Assembly: GCA_026002855.1 (NCBI GenBank)
Contig: BPGD01000001.1
Coordinates: forward strand, 4,224,001 to 4,288,000
Source: Bryobacteraceae bacterium
GTDB taxonomy: Bacteria; Acidobacteriota; Terriglobia; Bryobacterales; Bryobacteraceae
Direction: 5' to 3'
DNA length: 64,000 nt
Shown here piece by piece: positions 1 through 8,455 of this stretch. The notes below the pieces were generated by a model, which saw nothing but the letters and a program-made list of their open reading frames with translations, was not told the origin of the DNA and made no database searches. The position numbers and the translations under genes were made by a program. The first letter of the stretch is position 1. The number at the start of each line of letters is the position of its first letter.

Positions 1-1
1 C

Positions 2-172
2 GAAAAATACCGTGAAGTTTTCGCCAATCCGTATGTCGCCGCCGGCCGCCGCCTGGTGGACGACATCATCGAGCCGGCCGAGACCCGCAGATACATCGCC
101 CAGTCGCTCGAGTATCTGCACACCAAGCGCGAACTGCGGCCAGGCAAGAAGCACGGTCTGATCCCGCTCTGA
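2..172 (+). CDS. acyl-CoA carboxyltransferase subunit, 3' end only
   Basis: The window opens inside this gene; only the last 56 codons and the TGA are present. The visible C-terminus (reading EKYREVFANPYVAAGRRLVD and ending HGLIPL) is the usual tail of propionyl-CoA carboxylase beta / methylmalonyl-CoA decarboxylase alpha / transcarboxylase 12S subunits, which move a carboxyl group between carboxybiotin and propionyl-CoA. It is followed after 13 bp by an OadG-like subunit, then a biotin carrier, an epimerase and the mutase, so methylmalonyl-CoA/propionyl-CoA is the expected substrate pair. The active-site part lies outside the window, so the exact subtype (pump, carboxylase or transcarboxylase) cannot be read here. 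Confidence 0.85.
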   Translation, partial: EKYREVFANPYVAAGRRLVDDIIEPAETRRYIAQSLEYLHTKRELRPGKKHGLIPL

Positions 173-185
173 CAGGGAGGTAGCG

Positions 186-512
186 ATGAGCCAGGTCACA
201 TTGCAGAGCCTCAGCGAAGAAGTGGCCGCGCTCCGGCAGCATCTGGCGGCGCTGGCCGAAAAACTGGCGCAACTGGAAGCGGCGGCGGCCGCCGCGCCGA
301 CGCGCGCCGTCGAGGTGCCCGCCGCCGAACCGGAGCCCGAACCGGAAGAGATTTCGGAAGAAATCCTGGCGGCGATCTCCGCGGCCGTCGCCGCGTATCT
401 GGGCAAGCGGCCCCGCCTTCGGGCCATCCGCCTGGTGAGCTCGCCGGCGTGGGCGCAACAGGGGCGCGTGTCCATCCAGGCCTCCCACGCCGTCACCCCG
501 CAACACAGTTAG
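186..512 (+). CDS. OadG/MmdD-like small subunit of biotin-dependent decarboxylase, no membrane segment
   Basis: A 108-residue protein. Residues 1-32 are a heptad-like helix (LQSLSEEVAALRQHLAALAE) running into an alanine stretch. An acidic Pro/Glu linker follows (about 43-58), then a C-terminal segment ISEEILAAISAAVAAYLGKR followed by LRAIRLV and a WAQQGR motif. The last part matches the C-terminal segment of OadG/MmdD-type subunits of sodium-pumping decarboxylases, which helps assemble the carboxyltransferase with the biotin protein. Those subunits normally begin with a transmembrane helix; here a soluble coiled-coil-like helix replaces it. GGGAGG lies just before the ATG. Position between carboxyltransferase and biotin carrier supports a structural role. 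Function is inferred from family and context. Confidence 0.6.
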   Translation: MSQVTLQSLSEEVAALRQHLAALAEKLAQLEAAAAAAPTRAVEVPAAEPEPEPEEISEEILAAISAAVAAYLGKRPRLRAIRLVSSPAWAQQGRVSIQASHAVTPQHS

Positions 513-541
513 GCCGGGAAGCAGGAAAGGAGTTTTTTGCC

Positions 542-931
542 GTGAAGCTGAAAATCACCATCGACAACAGGACATACGAGGTGGATGTGGAAGCCTGGGA
601 GCCGGAACCACCACGGCCGCAGCTCCCACCCAGCTACATGATTCAGCCGGGAGCGGCCCGCGTGCCGGCTTCACCGGCCCCGGCGGCAGCGCCGTCCGGA
701 GGCGAGCCGGTGGACGAGGACAAGGTCTGCCGCAGCCCGATTAACGGGATCGTCGTCCGTGTTCTCGCCCAGCCGGGGCAGCAGATCCAGCCTGGCGACA
801 CGCTGCTCGTGTTGGAGGCGATGAAAATGGAAACCAATATCACCGCGCCCATCGCCGGAAAAGTGGCGAAAGTGAACGTAAACCCGGGAGATTCCGTTCA
901 GTCCGGCGCGGTGCTCGTCGAGTTTGAGTGA
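542..931 (+). CDS. biotin carboxyl carrier protein (biotin/lipoyl domain)
   Basis: A 129-residue biotin carrier. Residues 1-18 form a beta segment (KLKITIDNRTYEVDVE), 19-60 are a Pro/Ala linker, and 61-129 are the biotinyl domain with the classic EAMKMET motif; Lys95 is the biotin attachment residue. This architecture is that of the transcarboxylase 1.3S subunit and of MmdC/OadA carrier tails. The GTG at 542 is chosen because AGGAAAGGAG stands 10 bp before it and the family N-terminus starts there; an upstream ATG in the same frame would add 31 residues overlapping the previous gene and has no family support. It carries CO2 for the neighbouring carboxyltransferase. Confidence 0.88.
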   Translation: MKLKITIDNRTYEVDVEAWEPEPPRPQLPPSYMIQPGAARVPASPAPAAAPSGGEPVDEDKVCRSPINGIVVRVLAQPGQQIQPGDTLLVLEAMKMETNITAPIAGKVAKVNVNPGDSVQSGAVLVEFE

Positions 932-952
932 GAATGCGAGGAGGAATTTCCA

Positions 953-1402
953 GTGATCGAAGATCTGAAAGCTGCCGGATTTGAACTGATCGATCATGTC
1001 GCCATCGCCGTCCCGGCGGGCGAGCTCGACGCGCATGTGGAAAAGTACCGGGCGCTGGGCTTTTCGGAAATCCACCGGGAAGAGGTGCGCGGCCGGCACA
1101 TGGTGCGCGAGGTTCTGCTGCGCATCGGCGGCAGCCAGAACCTGATTCAGCTTCTCGAACCGCTTTCACCGGAGTCGCCCGTGGCGAAACAGATCGAAAA
1201 GAACGGCGGCCGCGGCGGCTTTGCCCACCTCGCCTTTCGCGTGAGAGACATTCACGCGGCGTATCATTTCATGAAAGAGAGGGGCTTCCACCTGACCCAG
1301 GAGCCCGGTCCCGGCTCGCGGGGCACGATGATTTTCTTCGTGCACCCGAAGGATTTTTCGTATCTGATCGAGGTCGTTCAGGAGGGCGCGGCTCATGCCT
1401 GA
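953..1402 (+). CDS. mce: methylmalonyl-CoA epimerase
   Basis: A 149-residue VOC-fold protein with the family opening ELIDHVAIAVPAGELDAHVE (metal-ligand His in DHVAIAV), a central GGRGGFAHLAFRV segment with the second His, and the terminal metal-site region FVHPKDFSYLIEVVQ. It interconverts (S)- and (R)-methylmalonyl-CoA so that the carboxylase/decarboxylase product can enter the B12-dependent mutase. The GTG start at 953 follows a strong GAGGAGGAA ribosome-binding site. Its 3' end overlaps the mutase small-subunit start by 8 bp, indicating translational coupling within the operon. Confidence 0.92.
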   Translation: MIEDLKAAGFELIDHVAIAVPAGELDAHVEKYRALGFSEIHREEVRGRHMVREVLLRIGGSQNLIQLLEPLSPESPVAKQIEKNGGRGGFAHLAFRVRDIHAAYHFMKERGFHLTQEPGPGSRGTMIFFVHPKDFSYLIEVVQEGAAHA

Positions 1403-2750
1403 TCCCGGACCTGCCCTGGAACCGGAGCTGAGGCTCCTGCCCGATTTTCCGCCCGTGCCCACCGAGGCGTGGGAAGAGGCCATTCAGGCCGACCTGAAGG
1501 GCGCCGATTACGAGAAGAAGCTCGTCTGGAAGACCCCCGAGGGCATCGCGGTGAGGCCCTACTACCGCCGCGAGCATCTGCCCGGCATCGCGTACCGGCA
1601 CTGCGTGGCGCGGGGCTGGCAGATCACCGAAGAGCCAGTGTCGGCGGACGTGGTCAACGGTGCCGTGCATCATGAAAACGGCGCCACGGCCGTGCAGGAG
1701 CTCGCCTTCACGCTCGCCGAGGCCTCTGACCGCCTGGCCGAAAGTCGCCAGGTCAGCGGGCTCGCCTTCGGCATCGGCTCTGTCTATTTCATGGAGATCG
1801 CCAAGTTGCGGGCCGCACGGCTGCTGTATGCGCGCGTCGCCGAGGCTTACGGACGAGATCCGGAAACGCGCATCCACGCCGTCACCGCCCTTTCCAACAA
1901 GAGCATCTACGACCCCTGGACAAACCTGCTGCGCTCGACCACCGAAGCACTGTCGGCCGTGCTTGGAGGCGCCGACTCGCTCCACGTGCAGGCGGCCGGC
2001 TATCCGGCACGTCTGGCCCGCAACATCCAGCTCATCCTGAAAGAAGAAGCGCACCTCGACCGCGTGGCCGATCCGGCCGGCGGCTCATGGTTCATTGAAT
2101 CGCTCACGGCGAGCCTCGCCGCCGAGGCGTGGAAGCTGTTCCAGCAGGTGGAATCGATGGGCGGCTACGCGCGGGCGCGGCAGTTCGTCGACTCGTGTAT
2201 CGCCGCCGCCCGCGAGGCCAAAGAGAAAGAGTTCGCCTCGCGCCGGCGCGTCCTTGTCGGCGTTAACAACTATCCCGACCTCGGCGAGAAGCGTCTCGAG
2301 CAGGCCGGCTCGCTTGAAGGCGCCGCGTGGCGGCTGGCGCGGCCCATCGAAAAAATCCGCCTCCGCACCGAACGTTACGCCCGGCGTGCCGGCAAGACAC
2401 CCAGAGTCCTGCTGCTCAAGCGCGGCGACCTGAAAATGAAAATGGCCCGTGCGCAATTCTGCCTGAACTTCTTCGGCTGTGCCGGTTTTGAAATCGAGGA
2501 AGCGGACTCGCTCGAAGGCCGGCAGGCGGACCTGGTCGTGCTGTGTTCGTCCGACCCGGAATACCTGGAGTTCGCCCGCGACGTCTGCGCGCGGGTGAGC
2601 GTGCCGGTGATCGTGGCCGGCAATCCGAAGGACCAGATCGAGGCGCTGCGCGAAGCGGGCGTGGCCGGCTTCGTGCACATTTTCTCGAACATCGTCGAAA
2701 CGCTGGAAGAATGGCAGCGCAGACTGGGCATCGATGGCAAGGAGGAATGA
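1395..2750 (+). CDS. mutA: methylmalonyl-CoA mutase small subunit, shortened
   Basis: A 451-residue non-catalytic mutase subunit. Residues 15-65 match the family N-terminus (FPPVPTEAWEEAIQADLKGA). From about residue 95 it resumes with the second half of the mutase barrel (GATAVQELAFTLAEASDRL, then FMEIAKLRAARLL and DPAGGSWFIESLT). Residues about 335-451 are a B12-domain-like Rossmann fold without the cobalamin-binding DxHxxG motif. MutA proteins are usually above 600 residues, so roughly 200 residues of the barrel are missing internally while the frame stays open. It probably serves as structural partner of the large subunit encoded 6 bp downstream. Confidence 0.85.
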   Translation: MPDPGPALEPELRLLPDFPPVPTEAWEEAIQADLKGADYEKKLVWKTPEGIAVRPYYRREHLPGIAYRHCVARGWQITEEPVSADVVNGAVHHENGATAVQELAFTLAEASDRLAESRQVSGLAFGIGSVYFMEIAKLRAARLLYARVAEAYGRDPETRIHAVTALSNKSIYDPWTNLLRSTTEALSAVLGGADSLHVQAAGYPARLARNIQLILKEEAHLDRVADPAGGSWFIESLTASLAAEAWKLFQQVESMGGYARARQFVDSCIAAAREAKEKEFASRRRVLVGVNNYPDLGEKRLEQAGSLEGAAWRLARPIEKIRLRTERYARRAGKTPRVLLLKRGDLKMKMARAQFCLNFFGCAGFEIEEADSLEGRQADLVVLCSSDPEYLEFARDVCARVSVPVIVAGNPKDQIEALREAGVAGFVHIFSNIVETLEEWQRRLGIDGKEE

Positions 2751-2756
2751 AGCGCC

Positions 2757-4883
2757 ATGCGGCCTGATTTTTCGAAAATCGATTTTCTGCCTTCCACTGC
2801 GGGCGCGAGGGACTGCCCCGCCGACAGCGCCTGGATGACCAATGAGCAGATTCCGGTGAAGGCCTGTTATACGGCCGATGACCTGGCGCGCATGGAGCAT
2901 CTCGACTATGCCGCGGGCGTTCCGCCGTTCCTACGCGGGCCGTATTCGACCATGTACGTCCTGCGGCCGTGGACCATCCGCCAGTACGCCGGCTTCTCCA
3001 CGGCCGAGGAGTCCAACGCCTTCTACCGCCGCAATCTGGCCGCCGGCCAGAAGGGCCTGTCGGTGGCCTTCGACCTGGCCACGCACCGCGGCTACGATTC
3101 CGACCACGAACGCGTCGTCGGCGACGTCGGCAAGGCGGGCGTCGCCATCGACACGGTCGAAGACATGAAGATCCTCTTCGACCAGATCCCGCTGGATGAG
3201 ATGTCGGTCTCCATGACGATGAACGGGGCCGTGCTGCCGGTGATGGCGTTCTACATCGTCGCCGCCGAAGAGCAGGGCGTGACGCCGGACCGGCTCAGCG
3301 GCACCATCCAGAACGACATTCTCAAGGAATTCATGGTCCGCAACACCTACATCTATCCGCCCGCGCCTTCCATGCGGATCATCGGCGACATTTTCCGCTA
3401 CTGCGCAGAAAAAATGCCGAAATTCAACTGCATTTCCATCTCCGGCTATCACATGCAGGAGGCCGGCGCGACGGCGGACCTGGAGCTCGCCTACACGCTC
3501 GCCGACGGGCTGGAGTACCTGCGCACCGGCATCCAGGCGGGGCTGTCGATCGACGATTTCGCGCCGCGGCTGAGCTTTTTCTGGGCGGTGGGCATGAATC
3601 ACTTCATGGAAATCGCCAAGATGCGCGCCGCGCGCGTGCTGTGGGCGAAGATCGTCAGACAGTTCCATCCGAAGAATCCGAAATCCATGGCGCTGCGCAC
3701 GCATTCGCAGACCTCGGGCTGGTCGCTCACCGCGCAGGACGTCTACAACAACATCATCCGCACGTGCATCGAGGCGATGGCGGCGGCCATGGGCCACACG
3801 CAGTCGCTGCACACGAACGCGCTGGACGAAGCGCTCGCGCTGCCCACGGACTTCAGCGCCCGCATCGCCCGCAACACGCAGATCTACCTTCAGGAAGAGA
3901 CCGGCATCTGCCGGGTGGTCGACCCGTGGGGCGGCTCGTACTACGTGGAGAGCCTCACCCATGAGCTGATGCACCGCGCCTGGGCGCTCATCCAGGAGGT
4001 GGAGGCGCTCGGCGGCATGGCCCGGGCCATCGAGACCGGCCTGCCCAAAATGCGCATAGAAGAGGCGGCGGCGCGGCGCCAGGCGCGCATCGACTCCGGC
4101 AAGGAGGTCATCGTCGGCGTCAACCGCTACCGTTACGACCAGGACGAGCCGATCCAGGTGCTCGAGGTCGACAACCGCGCCGTGCGCGAGAAGCAGATCC
4201 GCCGTATCCAGGAAGTGAAGGCGCGGCGCGACGCGGCGGCCGTGCGCCAGGCGCTCGACGCGCTTACCCGCTGCGCCGAAACCGGCGAGGGCAATCTGCT
4301 CGAACTCAGCGTTCAGGCGGCGCGCGTGCGCGCCACGCTGGGCGAAATCTCCTATGCGCTCGAAAAAGTCTTCGGCCGTTATCAGCCGGTGAGCCGGACA
4401 ATTTCCGGCGTTTATTCGAGCGAGGCCCTGTCAGATCCGGAGTTTCAGAAGGCGCGGAAAATGGTGGAGGAATTCGCGCGCGCCGAGGGCCGCCGGCCGC
4501 GCATCCTTATTGCCAAGATGGGCCAGGACGGCCACGACCGCGGCGCGAAGGTGGTGGCCACGGCTTTTGCCGATATCGGCTTCGACGTCGATGTCGGGCC
4601 GCTGTTCGCCACGCCGAAAGAGGTGGCGCGGATGGCGGTGGAAAACGACGTCCACGCCGTGGGCGTTTCGTCGCTCGCCGGCGGCCACAAGACGCTCGTG
4701 CCGGAACTGATCGGCGAGCTGAAAAAGCTCGGCCGCGGTGACATCGTCGTCTTCGTCGGCGGCGTCATTCCACCGCAGGACCACGATGAGCTGCGCCGGG
4801 CCGGCGCGGTGGACGTTTTCGGGCCTGGAACGGTAATTCCGGTCTGCGCGCAGAGGGTGCTGGCCGCGCTGTCGGCAGCCTGA
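2757..4883 (+). CDS. mutB: methylmalonyl-CoA mutase large (catalytic) subunit
   Basis: A 708-residue catalytic subunit that converts (R)-methylmalonyl-CoA to succinyl-CoA using adenosylcobalamin. Residues about 25-560 are the substrate-binding TIM barrel ([20 protein letters not shown] near the start, then [14 protein letters not shown] and [11 protein letters not shown]). Residues about 580-708 are the B12-binding domain with the base-off ligand motif QDGHDRGAK (His593) and the [12 protein letters not shown] segment. Length and all motifs are intact. It follows mutA by 6 bp and precedes meaB by 65 bp, so the complex and its chaperone are co-expressed. Confidence 0.96.
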   Translation: MRPDFSKIDFLPSTAGARDCPADSAWMTNEQIPVKACYTADDLARMEHLDYAAGVPPFLRGPYSTMYVLRPWTIRQYAGFSTAEESNAFYRRNLAAGQKGLSVAFDLATHRGYDSDHERVVGDVGKAGVAIDTVEDMKILFDQIPLDEMSVSMTMNGAVLPVMAFYIVAAEEQGVTPDRLSGTIQNDILKEFMVRNTYIYPPAPSMRIIGDIFRYCAEKMPKFNCISISGYHMQEAGATADLELAYTLADGLEYLRTGIQAGLSIDDFAPRLSFFWAVGMNHFMEIAKMRAARVLWAKIVRQFHPKNPKSMALRTHSQTSGWSLTAQDVYNNIIRTCIEAMAAAMGHTQSLHTNALDEALALPTDFSARIARNTQIYLQEETGICRVVDPWGGSYYVESLTHELMHRAWALIQEVEALGGMARAIETGLPKMRIEEAAARRQARIDSGKEVIVGVNRYRYDQDEPIQVLEVDNRAVREKQIRRIQEVKARRDAAAVRQALDALTRCAETGEGNLLELSVQAARVRATLGEISYALEKVFGRYQPVSRTISGVYSSEALSDPEFQKARKMVEEFARAEGRRPRILIAKMGQDGHDRGAKVVATAFADIGFDVDVGPLFATPKEVARMAVENDVHAVGVSSLAGGHKTLVPELIGELKKLGRGDIVVFVGGVIPPQDHDELRRAGAVDVFGPGTVIPVCAQRVLAALSAA

Positions 4884-4948
4884 TCCGCTGCGGCGCACCG
4901 GTCTGGCACACTGATCTTTGAGGTTTCCGGAGCGGGATCGCCTGGGCC

Positions 4949-5983
4949 ATGGATCACACCGGGAAGCAATCTGAAAATTCCGCTGCATCGCGGCGCAGGC
5001 GGCTCCCGCCCCAGGCCTATATCGATGGCATCCTCTCCGGCGACCGCGTCGTGCTGGCCCGCGCCATCACCGTGGTTGAATCCGACCATCCCGCCGACGC
5101 CGATCTGGCGGCGGAAATCCTTGAGGCCGTGTTGCCCCACACGGGCAACGCCCGCCGCGTGGGGATCACCGGCGTGCCCGGGGCGGGCAAATCCACGCTG
5201 ATCGACGCGCTCGGGATTCACCTGGTGGAACAGCACGATGAAAAAACCGCCGTGCTCTCCATCGACCCGTCCAGCCCCGTCTCCGGCGGCTCAATCCTCG
5301 GCGACAAGACGCGCATGGAACGGCTGGCGCAGCACCCGCGGGCCTTCATCCGCCCCTCGCCGTCGCGCGGCCACCTCGGCGGCGTGGCACGGCGCACGCG
5401 CGAGACGATGCTGCTGTGCGAGGCCGCCGGCTACCGCAACATCCTCGTCGAGACCGTCGGCGTCGGCCAGTCTGAGACGGCAGTGCGCGCGATGACCGAT
5501 TTTTTCCTGCTGGTGCTCGTGCCGGGCGCCGGCGACGAATTGCAGGGCATCAAGCGGGGCATCATGGAGATGGTGGACGCGATCGCCATCAACAAGGCCG
5601 ACGGCGACAACCGCGCCCGCGCCGAGCGCGCCCGCGCTGAGTACGCCTCGGCCCTGCACCTGTTTCCCCCGGCGCCCGGCGGCTGGACGCCGCGAGTGCT
5701 CACCTGTTCGGCCCTGACCGGCGAGCATGTGGCCGACATCTGGAACCTGGTGCTTGAGCATCGCGCATTGATGAAATCCAACGGCCGTTTCCAGGAGCTC
5801 CGCCGCGAGCAGGCGCTCGAATGGATGCAGGAGCTGGTGCGCGATGGCCTGATCGAAATGTTTGAGCGCGACCCGCGCGTGGCCGCGCGCCTGCCGCGGC
5901 TGCGCGAAGAGGTGCGCCGTGGCCACATCAGCAGCTTTGCCGCAGCCCGTCAACTGTTGAGCCTTTTTCAGACCAAGGAGTGA
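4949..5983 (+). CDS. meaB: methylmalonyl-CoA mutase-associated GTPase MeaB (ArgK family)
   Basis: A 344-residue G3E-family GTPase. It carries Walker A GVPGAGKST (residues 75-83), the segment VLSIDPSSPVSGGSILGDKT, VETVGVGQSE as the switch region, and NKADGDN for guanine recognition. MeaB proteins load adenosylcobalamin into the mutase and protect it from inactivation. The C-terminal helical dimerisation arm (ARLPRLREEVRRGHISSFAA) is present. Placement just after mutB is the standard arrangement. Its stop codon lies 6 bp before the next gene, and that gene's ribosome-binding site overlaps the end of this frame. Confidence 0.95.
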   Translation: MDHTGKQSENSAASRRRRLPPQAYIDGILSGDRVVLARAITVVESDHPADADLAAEILEAVLPHTGNARRVGITGVPGAGKSTLIDALGIHLVEQHDEKTAVLSIDPSSPVSGGSILGDKTRMERLAQHPRAFIRPSPSRGHLGGVARRTRETMLLCEAAGYRNILVETVGVGQSETAVRAMTDFFLLVLVPGAGDELQGIKRGIMEMVDAIAINKADGDNRARAERARAEYASALHLFPPAPGGWTPRVLTCSALTGEHVADIWNLVLEHRALMKSNGRFQELRREQALEWMQELVRDGLIEMFERDPRVAARLPRLREEVRRGHISSFAAARQLLSLFQTKE

Positions 5984-5989
5984 TAATCC

Positions 5990-7492
5990 ATGCCTTCATT
6001 CCCGTTCCCCATCCTCACCGCGGAAGAAGCCGCGGAGATGATTCCCGATGGCGCCACCATCGGCTTCAGCGGATTCACGCCCGCCGGCGCGGCCAAGGCC
6101 ATTCCGCTCGCGCTGGCCGCGAAGGCGCGGCGCGAACATGCCGCCGGGCGTCCCTTCAAGGTGGGCGTGCTCACCGGCGCGTCCACCGGTCCGAGCCTTG
6201 ACGGCGCACTGGCCGAGGCCGAAGCCATCCGCTTCCGCACTCCCTACATGTCAAACGCCACCCTGCGCAAGCAGATCAACTCCGGGCGGGTGCGTTTCGT
6301 CGACATGCACCTGTCGCTGCTGCCGCAGTTTGTCCGCTATGGCTACCTCGGCCCCATTCACTTCGCCGTCATCGAAGCTGCCGATCTCACGCCCGGCGGC
6401 GGCGTCGTGCTCACCACGTCGGTCGGCGCCTCCAACACCTATCTGCGGCTCGCCGAAAAGGTGCTCATCGAGCTGAACGCGAAACACCCGGCGGCGCTGC
6501 TCGGCATGCACGACATCTTCGAGCCGGCTGATCCGCCCACGCGACAGGAGATCCCCATCTATCACCCGGCGGACCGGATCGGCTCTCCCATCTGCGTGGT
6601 CGATCCGAAGAAAATCGCCGGCGTGGTGCTCACCGATCTCGAGGACGAAAGCTCTCCGTTCGAGCCGCCGACAGAGGTCACCGAAAAAATCGGGCAGAAT
6701 GTCGCCGAATTTCTTGTGGGGGAAATGCGCGCGGGGCGCATGCCGAAGACCTTTCTTCCCGTTCAGTCCGGCGTCGGCAACATTGCCAACGCGGTGCTGG
6801 GCGCGCTGGGAAAGCACCCGGAAGTGCCGGACTTCCTCATGTACACCGAAGTCCTTCAGGACTCGGTGATCCCGCTGCTCGAAAGCGGGCGCTGCCAGTT
6901 CGCCAGCACCTGTTCGCTGACGCTTTCGCCGGAGGCGATGCGCCGGGTCACTTCCAACCTGGATTTCTTCCGCCACAAAATCCTGATGCGGCCGCAGGAA
7001 ATCACGAATCACCCGGAAATTGTCCGCCGTCTCGGCATCGTGAGCATGAATACGGCGATCGAGGTCGACCTGACGGGCAACGTGAATTCCACGCACGTCA
7101 TGGGCAAGACGATGATGAACGGCATCGGCGGCTCGGGCGACTTCACCCGCAACGCATACCTCTCGATCTTCTCCTGTCCCTCGACGGCCAAGGGAGGCAA
7201 GATTTCCACCATCGTTCCGCTGTGCTCGCACATGGACCACAGCGAGCACTCGGTGCAGATCATCGCCACCGAATTCGGCGTCGCCGACCTGCGCGGCCGC
7301 GACCCGCACGAGCGCGCGCGGCTCATCATTGATAACTGCGCCCACCCCGACTATCGCGAGCAGCTCCGCGATTACCTGCGAATGGTGAAGGAGGGCCACG
7401 AGCCGCTGTCGCTCTCGCTCGGGCTGGCCATGCACCGCGCGTTTCTCCGTCACGGCGACATGCGCAATATCAACTGGGAAGAATACCGGTAG
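5990..7492 (+). CDS. succinyl-CoA:acetate/propionate-type CoA-transferase (acetyl-CoA hydrolase family)
   Basis: A 500-residue class I CoA-transferase of the acetyl-CoA hydrolase/AarC-Cat1 group. The N-terminus has FSGFTPAGAAKAIP, the middle has the active-site region MYTEVLQDSV with the putative covalent Glu287, and the C-terminal half has GIGGSGDFTRNAYLS and the HMDHSEHSVQIIATE segment. Such enzymes swap CoA between succinyl-CoA and acetate or propionate. At the end of the methylmalonyl-CoA operon it would release propionate or succinate while conserving the thioester, or activate propionate. AAGGAG at 5974-5979 fixes the ATG start. The exact acceptor acid cannot be read from sequence. Confidence 0.88.
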   Translation: MPSFPFPILTAEEAAEMIPDGATIGFSGFTPAGAAKAIPLALAAKARREHAAGRPFKVGVLTGASTGPSLDGALAEAEAIRFRTPYMSNATLRKQINSGRVRFVDMHLSLLPQFVRYGYLGPIHFAVIEAADLTPGGGVVLTTSVGASNTYLRLAEKVLIELNAKHPAALLGMHDIFEPADPPTRQEIPIYHPADRIGSPICVVDPKKIAGVVLTDLEDESSPFEPPTEVTEKIGQNVAEFLVGEMRAGRMPKTFLPVQSGVGNIANAVLGALGKHPEVPDFLMYTEVLQDSVIPLLESGRCQFASTCSLTLSPEAMRRVTSNLDFFRHKILMRPQEITNHPEIVRRLGIVSMNTAIEVDLTGNVNSTHVMGKTMMNGIGGSGDFTRNAYLSIFSCPSTAKGGKISTIVPLCSHMDHSEHSVQIIATEFGVADLRGRDPHERARLIIDNCAHPDYREQLRDYLRMVKEGHEPLSLSLGLAMHRAFLRHGDMRNINWEEYR

Positions 7493-7494
7493 AC

Positions 7495-7518
7495 GCGCAG
7501 GCCGCGAAGGGCCTGCGC
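7495..7518 (+). terminator. hairpin after the methylmalonyl-CoA operon
   Basis: GCGCAGGCC (7495-7503) pairs perfectly with GGCCTGCGC (7510-7518) around a six-base loop, two bases after the CoA-transferase stop codon. There is no T-tract directly behind it, so it may act with Rho or only protect the transcript 3' end. It marks a likely operon boundary. Confidence 0.45.
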
Positions 7519-7576
7519 CGAGCGGCGCCGCGCCGATAAAATCAAAGGGACCCGAATTTTGGTCAGAGGGGCGAAC

Positions 7577-8455
7577 ATGTCAGACGAGAATCTGAAAGAC
7601 CACGAAAAAAGCCTGTTCCCGGAGCCCGAACCGACGGCCCGGCGCGGCTTCCTTGTCACCAGCCTGACCGCCGGTTTCGCGCTGGCCGTCCAGCCCGTTT
7701 CCGCGCAGACCATCACCACCGACACCGAGGGCCTGGAGGCCGGCGAAGTGAAAATCCCGGCCGAAGGAGGGCTGATGCCGGCCTACCGCGCCATGCCGCA
7801 GAAGGGCGCCAACCGGCCCGTCGTGCTCGTCGTGCACGAGATCTTCGGCGTGCACGAATACATCAAGGACGTCTGCCGGCGGCTGGCCAAGGCGGGCTAC
7901 CTGGCCGTGGCGCCGGACCTGTACGCCAGACAGGGCCGTGTCGACAATCTTCAGAGCTTCGACGAGATCCGCAAGGTCGTCAGCCGCGTCCCCGACGCGC
8001 AGGTGATGGCGGACCTGGACGCTGCCGCCGCCTGGGCGGCCAACAACGGCGGCAGCGGGGAAAAGCTCGCGGTGACGGGGTTCTGTTGGGGCGGCCGCAT
8101 CGTGTGGTTGTATGCGGCGCACCAGCCCAGGCTCCGGGCGGGCGCCGCCTGGTACGGCCAGCTCGTTTCACGGCAGCCTTCGGAACTCCAGCCGAAGGCG
8201 CCCATCGATGTCGTCAGGGAATTGAAAGCGCCGGTCCTCGGCCTGTACGGTGAAGCCGACCAGGGCATTCCCGTGGAAACCGTCGAACGCATGCGGCAGG
8301 CGCTGCGGGATGCGGGCAAGCCGGGCGAGATCATTCTGTATCCCCAGGCCCCGCACGGTTTCCACGCCGACTACCGCCCAAGCTACCGCAAGGAGGCGGC
8401 CGAGGACGGCTGGAAACGGATGCTCGCATGGTTCAGACAACACGGCGTCGGCTGA
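7577..8455 (+). CDS. exported dienelactone hydrolase-family protein
   Basis: A 292-residue alpha/beta hydrolase. The N-terminus contains a twin-arginine-type leader ([17 protein letters not shown], then a PVSAQT cleavage-like site near residue 44), preceded by an unusually long polar n-region. The catalytic core has the dienelactone-hydrolase nucleophile elbow GFCWGG with Cys170, an aspartate in YGEADQG and a histidine in APHGFHADY. The ATG at 7577 is preferred over an in-frame TTG at 7559 because GAGGGG precedes it. The substrate is unknown; a small secreted lactone or ester is possible. Its end overlaps the next gene by 28 bp. Confidence 0.85.
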   Translation: MSDENLKDHEKSLFPEPEPTARRGFLVTSLTAGFALAVQPVSAQTITTDTEGLEAGEVKIPAEGGLMPAYRAMPQKGANRPVVLVVHEIFGVHEYIKDVCRRLAKAGYLAVAPDLYARQGRVDNLQSFDEIRKVVSRVPDAQVMADLDAAAAWAANNGGSGEKLAVTGFCWGGRIVWLYAAHQPRLRAGAAWYGQLVSRQPSELQPKAPIDVVRELKAPVLGLYGEADQGIPVETVERMRQALRDAGKPGEIILYPQAPHGFHADYRPSYRKEAAEDGWKRMLAWFRQHGVG

